A stretch of DNA of 64,000 nucleotides from Blasia pusilla (lineage: Eukaryota; Marchantiophyta; Marchantiopsida; Blasiales): positions 21,080,001 through 21,144,000 of the forward strand of contig CM114275.1 of the NCBI GenBank assembly GCA_050084515.1, written 5' to 3'. Made by a program: the position numbers and the translations under genes. Under the pieces are notes generated by a model. The model did no database searches. It saw only the letters and a program-made list of their open reading frames with translations, and was not told where the DNA came from. Below are positions 24,374 through 36,547 of the stretch, piece by piece. Position 1 is the first letter of the stretch, and each line of letters starts with the position of its first letter.

Positions 24374-24630
24374 CAACGATTCTTCCGCAGATTCATCTAC
24401 GGAAACCTTGTTATGACTTCTCCTTCCTCTAAATGATAAGGTTTAATGAACTTCTCACAATGTCACCGGAGGTGGACCGCCGACGTCGCCGCGATCAGAA
24501 ACTTCACCGAACCATTCAATTGGTAGGAGCAACGGGTGGTGTGTACAAAGGGAAGGGACATGGTCAACGCGAAATGATGACTCACGCTTACTAGGAATTC
24601 CTTGTTGAAGATCAATAATTGCAATGATAT
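24374..24630 (-). pseudogene. Degenerate 3' end of 18S rRNA
   Basis: On the minus strand this is the last 257 bases or so of 18S rRNA. Read on the plus strand, landmarks are TTCCGCAGATTCATCTACGG, AAACCTTGTTATGACTTCTC, CTTCCTCTAAATGATAAGG, CCATTCAATTGGTAGGAGC, GGTGTGTACAAAGGGAAGGG, CTTACTAGGAATTCCTTGTT and CAATAATTGCAATGAT. Most differences from the consensus are transitions of the kind produced by deamination of methylated cytosine. The fragment breaks off after GCAATGAT. It is a silenced, non-functional rDNA copy. Confidence 0.93.
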
Positions 24631-26793
24631 GGGGATTCTTGGGCACCCAAAATTGGCCCAGCGGGGCTTTTTTCAGCTTAGAAACGGGTAGCTCCTCAAC
24701 TTCCCGTTTTGGTACTCACGGGAGGCTCCGAAACGCCCCGCTATCCTTTTTTCCTTTGAGTTTCTGCTCATAAATACGAGGGTCTGCATTTCCAAAGTAG
24801 TTCCGGACTCTTCAATGGGTCTCCTTGCAAATTTTCCGCCCTCTCTTCTTCCAAGATCAAATGGGGGCTAGTCTCGGGCCTATCACCTTCACCCACCTGG
24901 ACGATTCTATCCGGGGTGATCTTTGACACCCCTTATTGAACTCCCTTGCTCCGGAAATGCGAAATCCTCTCAAAGCCCGGGGACAAAAAGAATAATTTCA
25001 AGGAAAAAGAAAAAGAAATAGTGATATAAATGCCTAAACTGACCTGTTCACTTTCTACCAGGTAAGCACTATCTTTCTTTCTTTAGGGGGCTACTCGGTT
25101 CAAAACTCGGTGGAAGTACCTACTTTGCCATTTATTTATGGCAAATGGATGCATGAAGTAGAGATAGTACTACTTTCAGAAGTACTTGAATGAACATGAA
25201 CTTTTTCTCATTCGGATTCTTGACTCATTATTATACACTATGCAATTATCTACTTTGATCCTCACCTTCTTGCATTTGTATCCAGTTTTGGGTTCAGCTC
25301 TTCCCCACCCTCATCCCATGGAAAGGGCTTCGATTTGGATTTGGATACATGCTCATCTTCCTCCATATTTTACCCATCAGTCAAATTTTGGCACATGTAA
25401 TTTTTCCAAGCGTATAAATTTTTCTGTTCTGACAAGTAACGGTTGGTTGTCGTGGCACGACATGGCCCTTAGTGTCGGAGCTTTAAGCCGTCGATTCTTT
25501 CCCTCTTTCGGTTAAGTGGCTGCGGGATTAGCAAAGTCGAACGTATCTGACTAGTTCAGCCGTGGGATGCATATCATCGAAAAATCGTCCGGTAATGCAA
25601 AAGCAGTGGGGAAATATATTTTTTAATGAAATTCTTAAATGATTCTTAACCCTTGGACATGAAGGAGGAGGACTATGGCGGAGGAGATGGAGGGACGTAT
25701 AGAATTTTGCTTGTAACCGTTTCCATGGTGATCCAATCTTTTCAATCTAAGGCCCAATGTGTTCATCTTCTCTAGCTTGAACTTTGGGTTCTTCTTTTTT
25801 CCACTTAAGATTGAGTTTTCCAAAGTTCTTGGAATCTTTGGTCCTCCTTCTCTCCTAAATGTGGTTATAGATTCCTATACGCAATTTCAAACATAGCGCT
25901 CTTCTTATAGAGTGATACCGGGTTACCATCGGTTTAAAGGATTCCTCTTGCTTTTTTGGATCTTTTGATACGGGCTGGGCCCAACATTACGAACTCATTC
26001 CCTCATAGCGGTCATTGGTGGGTGGCTCACTTACTCCTCACATCCTTGTTTTTGGTGTTTCCAATTTCTTTCATAACTTTCTATTGGAATGTAGGTTTTG
26101 GACGTGTTTGGGCTTGTTTCGATCGTTTTGACGAGCTCGTTCTTTTGATATCAAGTAGGTTTTCTAGTTTTTCTTCCTTCTCTGTAAGCGCCTATTTTTG
26201 TGTACGGGAATGTTTTATGTCAATTCCCCCCAAAAGTCTCCCTTGCTCTTCCAACTCCTTACCTTACTGTTTCGTCCCTACTTACGTTTGCCATCTCCTT
26301 AAGGACATTAGAAATTCATATTCTTGAGCCACCTCTTCCGATACCATATAGATCACTTTTCCTTTTCAATTGTTTTTGATATTTTTCTTATAGTAACTTT
26401 CAATCATAAATTCAGTCTTGCCTAATCTTCATCTCTCCATCTAAATTTCTTTTGGACGGATTCCACTACTTTTGCTTTGCTCGTTATCCTCATGCTTTCT
26501 CCAAACCACGTTTCATATGTCTTTTCGTGTCTTCGATGACTTGCCTACCTTTACTTCTATGTCATCAGAGATGAAGTTGGATTCTCTATCTACTCGCTTA
26601 TATGGTTTTTCACGCCCTCCTACAACCGTAACCTCTCCCCCTGGTTCACCTCCTCATCGTAGATCTTGCCATTTTCTCCAGATGCTAATACACCCATTAC
26701 ACTCGCTATATTTTTCCGTATTCTCCTCTTCTCCCTTCTTCACCTTGTCCTATTGAGCCTAATCTTGATCCATTATTACCGAATCCTTCTACT
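24631..26793. other. No recognised gene; pyrimidine-rich sequence leading into the LINE
   Basis: 24.63-25.1 kb is GC-rich but no longer matches 18S. From about 25.9 kb the plus strand becomes strongly pyrimidine-rich and encodes low-complexity Ser/Pro/Phe/Leu-rich frames. Such composition is common in 5' regions of non-LTR elements, so the LINE may start somewhere in 26.3-26.8 kb. No start signal or target-site duplication could be identified. Confidence 0.5.
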
Positions 26794-29706
26794 TTGCCAT
26801 CCCCACATATCTCATCTGTGCCCTTGCTTCCAACTCCCATCTATTTTATCCGAATCTCCCCTCTTCCTCCTCCTCCTTCCCCAACCTACTTACCCCCTTA
26901 TCGTTGGCCATCACCACCTCTTGCACCTCCTACCTCCTCTCCTTGTAACCCTTCTACTTCTCCATTTGTTCCAAAGGTTCGTTGCATACCTTGTGGTAAG
27001 GAGTTTGCTCCTAATGGGATCAAAAGACATCAGCGGTACTGTTGATCCATACATGGGCCTTCAATCCCTAACCCGATACCACCTCCTACTGCACTCCCCA
27101 CAACAATTGGTTGGACCTGGTTAAGCCAAATTGATCTCCTTCGCTCTTTCCATCTAGGTCTTCCTCGTCCTAGACTCTACACTCGCATTCCTATTGCTCT
27201 TCGCCCCATCACCCAACAAGCTTTGCTTTTCCCATTAGAAAGGTTAGCGCGTGACCCCACAGATATAAATTCTTGGTATCTCCTATTACTTTTCCCATAA
27301 TTGGGTTTTAGTCCTCCTTCCAATGGGTGGTGCAACGGGTCATCGTGAAACCTCCACACGTATTCAACGCTTTATGTCTGGGGATTGGGAGAATCTTCAA
27401 AATGAGCATGTACTTCGAGCAGAGGCCTTAGCTGCGGCTCATCCCACTCAACATGCCAATCATCGGAGGCCTCTAATACAACAATGCCTTTGAGGAAGTC
27501 TACTTTTGGGGCAGGTTGGTGAGTTTTCACGTGCAGCTCGAGCATTGGGTCCTCTTTCTCCGGCAGTTCCAAGTGCGGAAACAGTGGCTCTCTTAGAAGC
27601 TCTTCATCCTCCTTCAAGTGGCGATGCTCCACCTTTTGTGGAAGACTATACAACGGACCTTGACTTGGAGCTTGATTTGGAGGTTTTCACAAGGGCTTTC
27701 TGCATACTCCTCGCTTATCAGCAAGCGGGCTATCAGGGATGGTTTTTTAGCATCTCCGCGATTGCTTTATCCCAGCAGATTCAGCAAGTGGCTTTGTCTC
27801 TATATATAAGGTGTGTGCACATATGGCGACATGTCGTCTCCCATTCTCTATCTCTAGGCTCTTAGGGGCTTGTCGTTTGTTGGCTATGGATAAGCCTCCT
27901 TCAAGTGTGCGCCCTTTGGCTATTGGAGAGGTTTTATACCACTTGGTTAGTCGATCCCTATGCTTGCAATTTCGACCTCACTTTAGTGCCCACTTATTTC
28001 CTCATCAATTTGGAGTGGCAACTCCTGGAGGTTGTGAGGCTGTGGTGTATGGGATTCGCTCCACTCTTGATTCAGAAGTGGTTCCTGCTTATACCCATTT
28101 TGTGGAGCAACTCTCTTTATTAAACCTTAAAGTCCAACCTAGTAAATGTGGAGTATGGTCTCCTTCATGCCTTCCCTCAACATTCACCCCACCTACTCCT
28201 GATTTTCCCATCTATATTGAAGGGGTTATAGTTCTTGGGGTCCCAATTGGCTTCATCGAGTATGTCTCAAAGTTCTTGGATGATGCCCTTTTGAAAGACG
28301 TGGAATGGCTTCATTTGTTACCTCATCTAGGGGATCCCCAAGTGGCTTATGGGATTCTCTCCCAATGTTTTCTACGGCGTCCTTCCTACCTTCTTCGCAC
28401 ATGTCCTCCCACTTCAAGGTTCTTACATCGGTTGGCCTCTTTTGATGCTTCTATCTTGGCAACTTTTGGTCAACTTCTTGGCCCGAATACCTTTGAGGGA
28501 GAGGATGTTGTCTTTGCTTCACGACAAGATATCTTGCCTATTTCTTTTGGAGGGGTGGGATTCTCCTCCATAGTCGCATCTGCTCCCGCAGCCTTTTTGG
28601 GGAGTTGGGCGTTGGTAGCACCAATTGTGGCTTCAAGGTTTCTCCAAGGAGATACACCTATCTTGATGGATCATATCGCCCATGTAGAGGAGGGGGACTT
28701 GTTATTTCAACAACAACTGAGATCTGCACGAGCTCTTCTTCGTCTTGCTACACAAGCAATTCTACCCCCTTTCAGTCAACTGATTACGGAAGGGCTTGAT
28801 CGACTTTAAGAGCATATCTCCGAGAATCTGCATCAAATCAACTTTTCCAGCATTCTCTCTGAGGCATCCTCTGATGCTAATAGAGCTTGTCTACGTTCAT
28901 GTGTGGGTACTGGAGCGGGGGCGTGGCTTACTGCAAATCCTCTTATTCTTCCATTTCGTCTTTCTCGAAGTATATTCTCGACAGCTTTGCGGTTACGTCT
29001 TAGACTTCCCCATCCTTCTCTCTTAGGTGTGCCGAATTGTGTATGCGGGGATCCCATTGATGCCAAGGGTATCCATATTCTCCGATGTGCACATGGTACA
29101 GAACGAATGGCCACACATGATGTCATTAGAGAGGCGGTAGCATCGGTGGCTCGTACTGCAGGATACACCGTTGGGCAAGAGCAACTACACGTCCTACCTT
29201 CAACCACACAAGCAACCTCTCGTCGGAGAGTGGATCTTGTTATGTCTCGAGGTGGATTCCGGACACTAGGTGATGTGGTGGTTGCTGATCCAACACGTTC
29301 TGACTTGGTGTGTCGAGCCGCACATACCAAAGGTTTGGCGGCCGAAGCTGCAGCAAGAATCAAGTAGTTAAGTTATGCTGTGAGACATGCGACTGATGGA
29401 TTTATTCCTTTTGCATTGGAAGTATTCGGTCATTTACATGTGTCTTTTGATACTTTCGTGAAAACATGTGCTCACCACTCCTTCGAGAATCATCACCTTG
29501 CCCCTTTCCGTAGTCCTTCTCTCTCGATAGTTACTACTTATTTTCGGCAATGCATCTTAGTGGCCTTACAACGTGCACAAGCCTTGGCATTGATACGTCG
29601 TACGGAGGTGGTGGGGGGTCGTTCGCCTCGTCGTCCATTCACGTCTGACCAACCACTCGTGTTCTTGTCAAACTTGTTTCAGCCTATCAATCTTGTAGCT
29701 CGTTGA
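26794..29706 (+). mobile_element. R2-like non-LTR retrotransposon (LINE) with restriction-like endonuclease; RT core deleted
   Basis: Order on the plus strand: a CCHC zinc finger at 26983-27042 (CIPCGKEFAPNGIKRHQRYC); a pre-RT segment near 27520 (EFSRAARALGPLSP, ALHPP); RT blocks from 27811 (SSVRPLAIGEVLYHLVSRSL, QFGVATPGGCEAVVY). After IRSTLDS near 28074 the frame passes straight to VVPAYTHFVEQLSLL and KVQPSKCGVW, so the segment that normally holds the catalytic (F/Y)ADD box is missing. Thumb and C-terminus follow: a zinc knuckle C-V-C-x9-H-x3-C at 29038-29088 and a PD-(D/E)XK-type endonuclease with V-D-x12-D (RVDLV, GDVVVAD) and a later Lys. From 27811 to 29706 one frame stays open except for TAA at 28807 and TAG at 29365. 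Such elements nick DNA and copy their RNA at the nick. This copy cannot polymerise. An APE endonuclease is not seen. Confidence 0.85.
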
Positions 29707-29722
29707 GCCTGCGTTGCGTTGG

Positions 29723-29940
29723 CTTGTTGCCATTTTCTTTATGCATTCTTTTTGCATTTTTTCTCCTCTTTTGAGTTGTTATTACTTTTCTTTGTCCTCT
29801 TTTGAAGTTTATTTTGTAATAAAGTGGGTATCAATCTTGTAGCTTGTTGCCATTTTCTTTTGGAATTCTTTCTCCTCTTTTGAGTTATTACCTTTCGTTG
29901 TCCTCTTTTGAGGTTTATTTTATAATAAAGTGGATATAAT
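29723..29940 (+). repeat. Tandem duplication in the LINE 3' untranslated region
   Basis: CTTGTTGCCATTTTCTTT starts at 29723 and again at 29843 (120-bp period). Both copies run through TTTCTCCTCTTTTGAGTT, TGTCCTCTTTTGA-GTTTATTTT and AATAAAGTGG. The second AATAAAGTGGATATA is the likely 3' tail of the element, ending in a short A/T run rather than a long poly(A). AATAAA could serve as polyadenylation signal. Confidence 0.8.
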
Positions 29941-30469
29941 TGAGAGATAGTTCTCCCGTGCATTCATCCATGTCTAATAAAAGGGACCGTCTTTTCCTCC
30001 CGTGAAAAGTCCCTTTGGATACACCACGCAACGGACGAATTGCAGTCGTCCCAGAAGCATACGAGAGCGCAGATTCAGTGCAGAATGACGACGCGGCTGC
30101 CAAATTTCGAGGGTTTTGGGGATCGGGGCTTCATGATCTGCCTTTCTACTGATTTATCTGTCGTCGTACGCTCGATTTGATCTCTGCTCAACTCATGGGC
30201 AGCTTGAGACGTGAGAATGAAGTTTTCACGAATCCGCTTTCCACTCTTCCCCTTTCCGTGGGAATTGGACGGGGGGCCATGTCATGCTTACGCTGCTGAT
30301 GAGAACTCCCACGCACAGGTAATTTGTACGTTTGCAGTGAGTGAGGGCGGGGACTGAATACCACCTCCGACTCATGTCATGAATGATGAATGTCTGTCTG
30401 CGACTGCCTGTCAGCGCTTTCCACGCGACAATGGTCGAGGGATGAGCGGTCGCTTCCAGCGGATTCGCA

Positions 30470-31060
30470 GAGGTGGACATCCACGATGTTGATACAAAGT
30501 GGTTGTGGTGACCACTGCCAGCACTCAGCGAGCAACGAGCTTCCGGCACATTCGTTCAGGTGAATATTCACTGAGTAGGCAGGATGTGGCCGGTGGCCCT
30601 CCCCCAAGAACTACCCGTCCCGTTACTATCCGCGATGACGACGCACAGCAGTTGTTTCAGTGAACCACAGCAGCGAGAGCTTCGAGCGCATTCGTTCAGG
30701 TAGCCGGACACTGCGTCGTCCACCTCGGAGCGAAGGACGTACATATCAGCCAGGAAAGCGCGTTCGTCTAGGTCGCTCTCCGGGATATTGACACAAAGTG
30801 AGCTTTTCTGGAGCCCGCAATCACTTATCATTAGGGTGGATGTCCACGAGGTTGACTAAAAGCGATCCGTCTGAAGGTAGAACCGTAGAAAGGATCGCTA
30901 GCACGTCGGTGAAGGTAGAAATCGACGATGGTCGCAGAAAGTAGTCCGTTCAGGTGACCGCACGGAGTATGCCCTTGCAACAACCTGTAGACGTGGAAGA
31001 AGGAAGCAGATGTTGTCAATTCATTCGCTGGTCGAAAGCTAGGAGTTGTACAACTGCTTT
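30470..31060 (-). repeat. Decayed repeat with about 70-nt spacing, possibly from a leucine-rich-repeat gene
   Basis: CATTCGTTCAGG occurs at 30549 and 30689. Variants lie at about 30761 (GTTCGTCTAGG) and 30945 (CCGTTCAGGTG). GTGGA-(C/T)-(A/G)TCCACGA-GTTGA lies at 30473 and 30835. Several spacings are near multiples of 70-72 nt. On the minus strand the units read HLNECAGS, HLCESAGS, YLNECARS and HLNGLLSA, preceded by phrases such as LCINIVDV and LLCVVIAD. This resembles the L-x-L-x-x-C pattern of plant NBS-LRR repeats with frameshifts. The repeat is visible; the LRR origin is an inference. Confidence 0.4.
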
Positions 31061-31295
31061 GGTGTAACCACAAACCCTGTGATTTGGGGCTATGAAACAC
31101 CACTTTTGTACGAACAGGTGTGAGCGCGTCCACCGCATGATTCCTTCGGCGTTCATTGCGTCATCAAAGTTGGTAACAAGATTCGTGGAGCCGTAATCTG
31201 CGCTGTAATGGCGAGGCCTGTAGAAAGTGACAGGTTCCTGAGGCCACACGGGCTCATCGAGACGAAGACAGTCGAGGACTTGATCCAGGATTTCT

Positions 31296-31343
31296 CCTCA
31301 GGTTCATTTCATTCCTTTTCCATGGAATGAAATGAACTTGAGG
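31296..31343. repeat. Inverted repeat, 20-nt arms with one mismatch
   Basis: CCTCAGGTTCATTTCATTCC is followed by an 8-base loop (TTTTCCAT) and the complementary arm GGAATGAAATGAACTTGAGG. It could fold as a stable hairpin in RNA. No gene borders it closely. Confidence 0.85.
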
Positions 31344-34300
31344 ATCCTCAATGTATTTGACTTTTACAGCTTCCAAGGCTTCCAGTTGCATGCGGAAATT
31401 CCACACATATCCAATCGTGGCAGGCCGGCGATCGTATGCGATTGTTCCCATTTGTGCGTCCGAATCATTACTTCTTTGGCAGTGCGGTTTCAAATTGGTC
31501 CTTAATTCTGGATGCGGTAAGAGAAACGCACATGCAAAGACTCGATTACGTCAGACTAGTGAGAGAAGAGGAAGAGTTGGATAGATCCGCAACTCGAACA
31601 CGCTGGAATCAACCTGCAACGAGACGATACGGCGTTGATTGCATCCAACTGCTGCAAGTGCTTGCAGCATACAAGCCGCTACGAAGAACCTGAGAATACA
31701 TATGAAGGTGTTTACAATCTTCATGGGTAATCCGTAACAATCTTGAGAAATTGCAAGGCACGGTCAAGAAAAAAGAAGAAGAAGCGTAGCAAACTTCTAA
31801 TTGAGCCATGGAGTGCAAAATTGTGGACAGTCACGAGTTCATCACCATCTCGGATAGGAGAAAGCCTTCAGGTCGAAAGGTCGATTATGCATGAACTAGA
31901 GTGTGAGGGAACGTGAACCGGTCACTAACGTGTTCAAGAAGAACACGAACTCTACCAGAAATTGGATTAAACGGTGGCGCATGCCTGAACCGCGCACTTT
32001 TGGAATTGAATAATCTGATGAATTCCGAAGTCGACAAACAAAGAGCGGGCGTGGTCAATTTTGTCTCGACCAGACGATTGAAAGCTTCTGAACAACTCGA
32101 CTACAGCTTTCAGATATTAGCGAGACCTAGAATTGCGTCGCCAGATCATGGAAAAAGTTAGAGAAGAAGACAAGCACCAGGTTTCCCCGGTACGTCTCGA
32201 TGAGGTAAAAGACTCTGACGACGATACGCTCTCAAGAGAACTTTTCCAAGACACATTATCGTCACCAACAGTAGGTCAAATTGACCCGCCGCAAGGTTCC
32301 AACCAACCAATGTGTTAAGGCTCGCCGAAGATGAAGTAAGACGAGACTTCCAGCGAACGACATCCTGCCAACAATTGGAGGGCTGCCATTCAAGGATGAC
32401 AACGAAACGCAACAGCTGGCCGTCACGGTGACCTCTCGACCTCGACGCACAGTTGCATTTCTGGACAAGAGTGATTTATTTATTCGAAGAGACTTTTACT
32501 GAAAACCGTTCGGTACTCGTGAATCACTTTGAGATTTACTGTTAGTCAAGTGATGTGAGATTTCTAGCTGCACGATCGGTCCGTGAAAGCACGTATCAAG
32601 AGGAGATACCGCCAGTGATTTTGTGTACCGACGTCCGTACGTGGCACCAAAAGTATGCGTTTCACGAACAGCAAGAACTCGTGAAATGTAGTGAAAAGAT
32701 CAGGTACTGTAATTGAAAGATGTTGCAATCGATCATGTGACCTAACAGAGCATAACAGAACAGTGATATTTGCGTGCAACGCCACTCGTGTCCCGAACTT
32801 GGAAAGAGACTCCTTAATTTCCTTTTGTGGTCCACTTGGGAACATCGCATCCGTCCACGCTTTCACGATTCATGCAGGCAGCAGGTATTAAATATGATTC
32901 TTGCACGGTCGGAGTTTCCACCAATCCGGGTTGAGATTTTCCTGATTCCTGACTCATGCAGGAGATTTCTTTGTGAAGGTATCGATTTCTTCACATGATA
33001 GCCAAAGTTCCCACATGGCAGGCATAAAAAGCTCGCTCGCTCTCTCTCTCCCGTGGACAATAAATCACTTCATTCATTGTATCGAAGTACTGCCAGGGGG
33101 CTACGGTCGCATGCCACGACTGCAAATTTGTGCAGAGTCTATCATCCTCGGTTGTATGTTTGCGATGACAGGCACTATTTAATTGTAGAGTCTATACCAT
33201 CACGGTGTATCTGAGCTCTTATAGATCATGGAGCCGTGCCACTAGCTCAACAGAGTAAGTGGCCTATCCATGGCCGGGCGAGGGGTCAAGGTGCTTTCGT
33301 AGCTGGCGTACGAACTCAAGCTACAGCTAGGAAATATGTTGAAGGCTTTCACTAAACGAGCAAGAAGATTTCCTCCCCGATCTGGATCTCTTTTCACAGC
33401 TTCCATTCTTTGCCAGATCTTGGGATCTCAATTTTCGTAGCCCGCCGTAGCCGCACAAACATGCATCACCCGCTGAATGAAGACGAACGGATGAAACGAA
33501 TTCTCCAGAACTTACCGGAGCATATGCGCTCACTTTACAGAATGTGAAGCTCCAGTGTATTTTGTCTTCTCATGTGAACCATCGCATTTTCAAAATCAAC
33601 AACAATCGTACAAATAAAGGGAGCAAAATCCTTCTACCACACTTTTAGTCAGTCAGACTTTGTAAGGACAGTGTGATCGATTCTGCATGCAAGTTTGTTT
33701 CTCCGGTGTCGCCTCGCCCGCCCCGCCGACCATGAACCTGATCGCCCGTTGGCGGTAAGAGATAGCCGATCGCGCAGGACGCCCTAGTCTAGGTCGACCG
33801 AGTTCTGTTATGAAAAGTGAAAGTTGGATTCGGAAACCACTGCATTTCAACCCAGCGAGACGCTCACTGGAAGCATGCAAATGCTCCATCTGTCTGCACA
33901 AGATCTCGAATCGCCTGAATCGTCTAGCGTTCAGATCAACTTTCTCCGACTGTGTGATTTAGATTCTGTTCGCCGCTTTCAAGTTACGTGGAAGTGGACG
34001 TTGGAAGATGTTCATCACTTCTGTGTCCCTCACATTTGGGAGGACGGGGCGCGGGAACGTGTCAAGTGCAAGCCATGTCACGGAATCAGACGATCGTGGG
34101 GAAGGAGAAAAGAAAAGAAATCTTTTTAAAGGCTCGAGTCAAATTAATTGCACGGTTACTTGGCATTCGGTGACTTGCTCCAGTTCAGGGAAGATGCCAA
34201 AGCACATGCTCGAGAATATTTATTTAAAGTACGGGTCCGATGACGTCGGGAAGAATTGCCGCCTCTCTGGTAACGCTCCATCGGAAGCGACAGGAATTGT

Positions 34301-35639
34301 TTGTTCCACAGAACTCTAGATGCTGTGTGGAGTTTTACATTTCTGTCTGACGCACAGGAGTATGAACGAAGCATCCTCTCGGCCCCCATTTTGTTCCTCG
34401 CCTTGCGGCAAGGTAAGCAGCCGGCTGCCGGAGCGAACTCGAAGCAAACGAATATCGATCCACCGCCAAAGCTTACAACCGCAAGCCGATCGTCCGTCAG
34501 ATGGCAGGAGGGACTTGGAGACAGTCAGCATCGCAAGAATGCATGGCAGCAACGAGCCTGACACATACCGATACGAAGTCGGTCGCGAGTGGCATTTCCA
34601 GATGGCATCAAGGCATGCAAGAGGAATATCGAGCCAAACAAAACTACGCAAACGCAGTCCCGGGACATGCGCAAGTGGGCGGATTCCTTTTTCCCTTTCT
34701 TCCCCTGCCACAGCGGCTCAGACAACTTACAAGCATAGGCGACCGCCACCCGAGGCGGCGCTGGCTAGACGTAGGCTGGACAGAAGTTAAGCGGCTCTAG
34801 AGATCTGACAAGGAATTGCGCGGCAGGATAAGAGGGACCGTACGTACACGATCGTACACAGTAGATTCTCGACTTTGCACTAAAAATAAACCGAGTCCAA
34901 CCGCTCAGGATATTTTCGGCCGTCTAGACCTCTAGAGATAGGAGATGCCGTTCCGAGCTCAAGAGCTGAAGCCGGGTAGCTACTCTCCTTTCCTTTCCTT
35001 TCCTTTCCGCAACGACGAGCTACAGTACGACGTCTGCACATGGCGGAGCAGAATCTCCTCCTCCAAGTAGGATTCTCACCACCTTTTGTTCCGAGTACTG
35101 GGGCAGCATTCAAAATTTCCGATTCGCTCTCGCAGCCCGCCCGATGCTTGGTATGTCCCGCACCTAGTGACGTAAGTATTAAGACGACAGGTGATTACTT
35201 GCAAGACATTTGCCAAACTCGCTGACTCGAACGAACGGTAAGTTTAAACGGCGATCGCTAAACGAACGCTTGCAGTGACACGCCTTTATGCCTTCCACGC
35301 TATGCGGTGGAAGACAGATGTTCAAGCGAGCGAACTCGTCCCGAGCATCTGTCCGAGGAGCTTCCGGACTTGTGGAGGTTTCCGGGAGCTCGGGTATGGA
35401 CAAAAGCACGGATTTCAAGCCTCTACAAGTCTCGCAGGAAATCTAGCGCTCACCAACGTCAAATCAAACTAGTGGGTATTCTTGCTACTGTATCATCGAT
35501 GTATCTTGCGGTTGAGCATCGAGCGATAACTCTACAGAGGCTCACGTACAGGCTCAGAATCTTTTACTGGGTTCCTACCACGGGTTTATAGCCGCTAAGG
35601 AACTCCTCACGCCCCCCCCTACCTTGTCCGTGTCGTGTC

Positions 35640-35677
35640 TGGAAGTAATCGTCAAGGAGTTCAGACGATTACTTCCA
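35640..35677. repeat. Perfect 14-bp hairpin
   Basis: TGGAAGTAATCGTC, a 10-base loop, then GACGATTACTTCCA. The arms match perfectly. Confidence 0.85.
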
Positions 35678-36509
35678 CAAACTATTACCACGGGATAGAA
35701 ACTACCACAGGTCGTAGCCGTGGGTGACGACGGATAGTGTTCTTCGGCTTCGTGAGTGGGTACAGCCCTCCATCTTTTCAAGGTGTTCTGCGCGGGGTTT
35801 TAAGGATAAGCAAGAAGTTTGGACCCTCACGGTCCCACACTCCCCTCAAGGAATGAATACCGTATCCTGTAACCACAGGTAAACTACAGGTATAGCGGCC
35901 ATGACAAGGTTCACATCGGTAGGGACGAAGCACGGAGATCAGACCGCCGACACGAAAATTGTGGGCGGTGTGAATCTTACCTACACGTGAAAACGGTACG
36001 GATGTCCTCAGTTGCACACGCGCATTTTCTACATCAGCTAGTCTGTCTGATCATCAAAAACTGCACCAATAGGTCCTGGCGAGTTTGCCGACGACCAGTA
36101 ACTTCAAATCCAGGGGCGGAACTATCCATCGCCACTTTAGTCTCTCACTCTTTCCTCCTTGTGATGAAACCCGCGAAGGTAATTCTCAGGAGCTCGGCTG
36201 ACTTTGGATACGCTTGGGAGGGATCCAAGAACCGTTTCAGAGGAAGCAGCCGAAAGTTTAACTTATTACCGTCGTGAGATTGTACAATTATCTTAACATA
36301 CTGCACGACAACCCAATGTTTGTGAAAATTCCGGATGCGAGTGTCACAAAGCATCCGGGGTCCATATTCTCCACAAACTCCTCGTGAGCGTGAGTAGAAG
36401 AAAAACACGACCCATAGCCGAGAAAGACATGTGCAAAAAAAGCATCCATGAACCGTACAGGGCAAGCCAATCATGAGGACTCCAACAATATTGTCGAAAT
36501 GGTCCCCCA

Positions 36510-36547
36510 GATGGGATAGAGGGAGCGTAGAATCGCTCTATCCCATC
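36510..36547. repeat. Hairpin with 12-bp perfect arms
   Basis: GATGGGATAGAG and CTCTATCCCATC are separated by 14 bases. Those bases contain a further AGCG/CGCT pairing, so the stem may continue past a bulge. Confidence 0.85.

Noticed and set aside
34301-34800. Overlapping open frames on both strands near 34.3-34.8 kb
   Set aside because: No domain or codon pattern supports either strand; probably chance in CpG-rich DNA.
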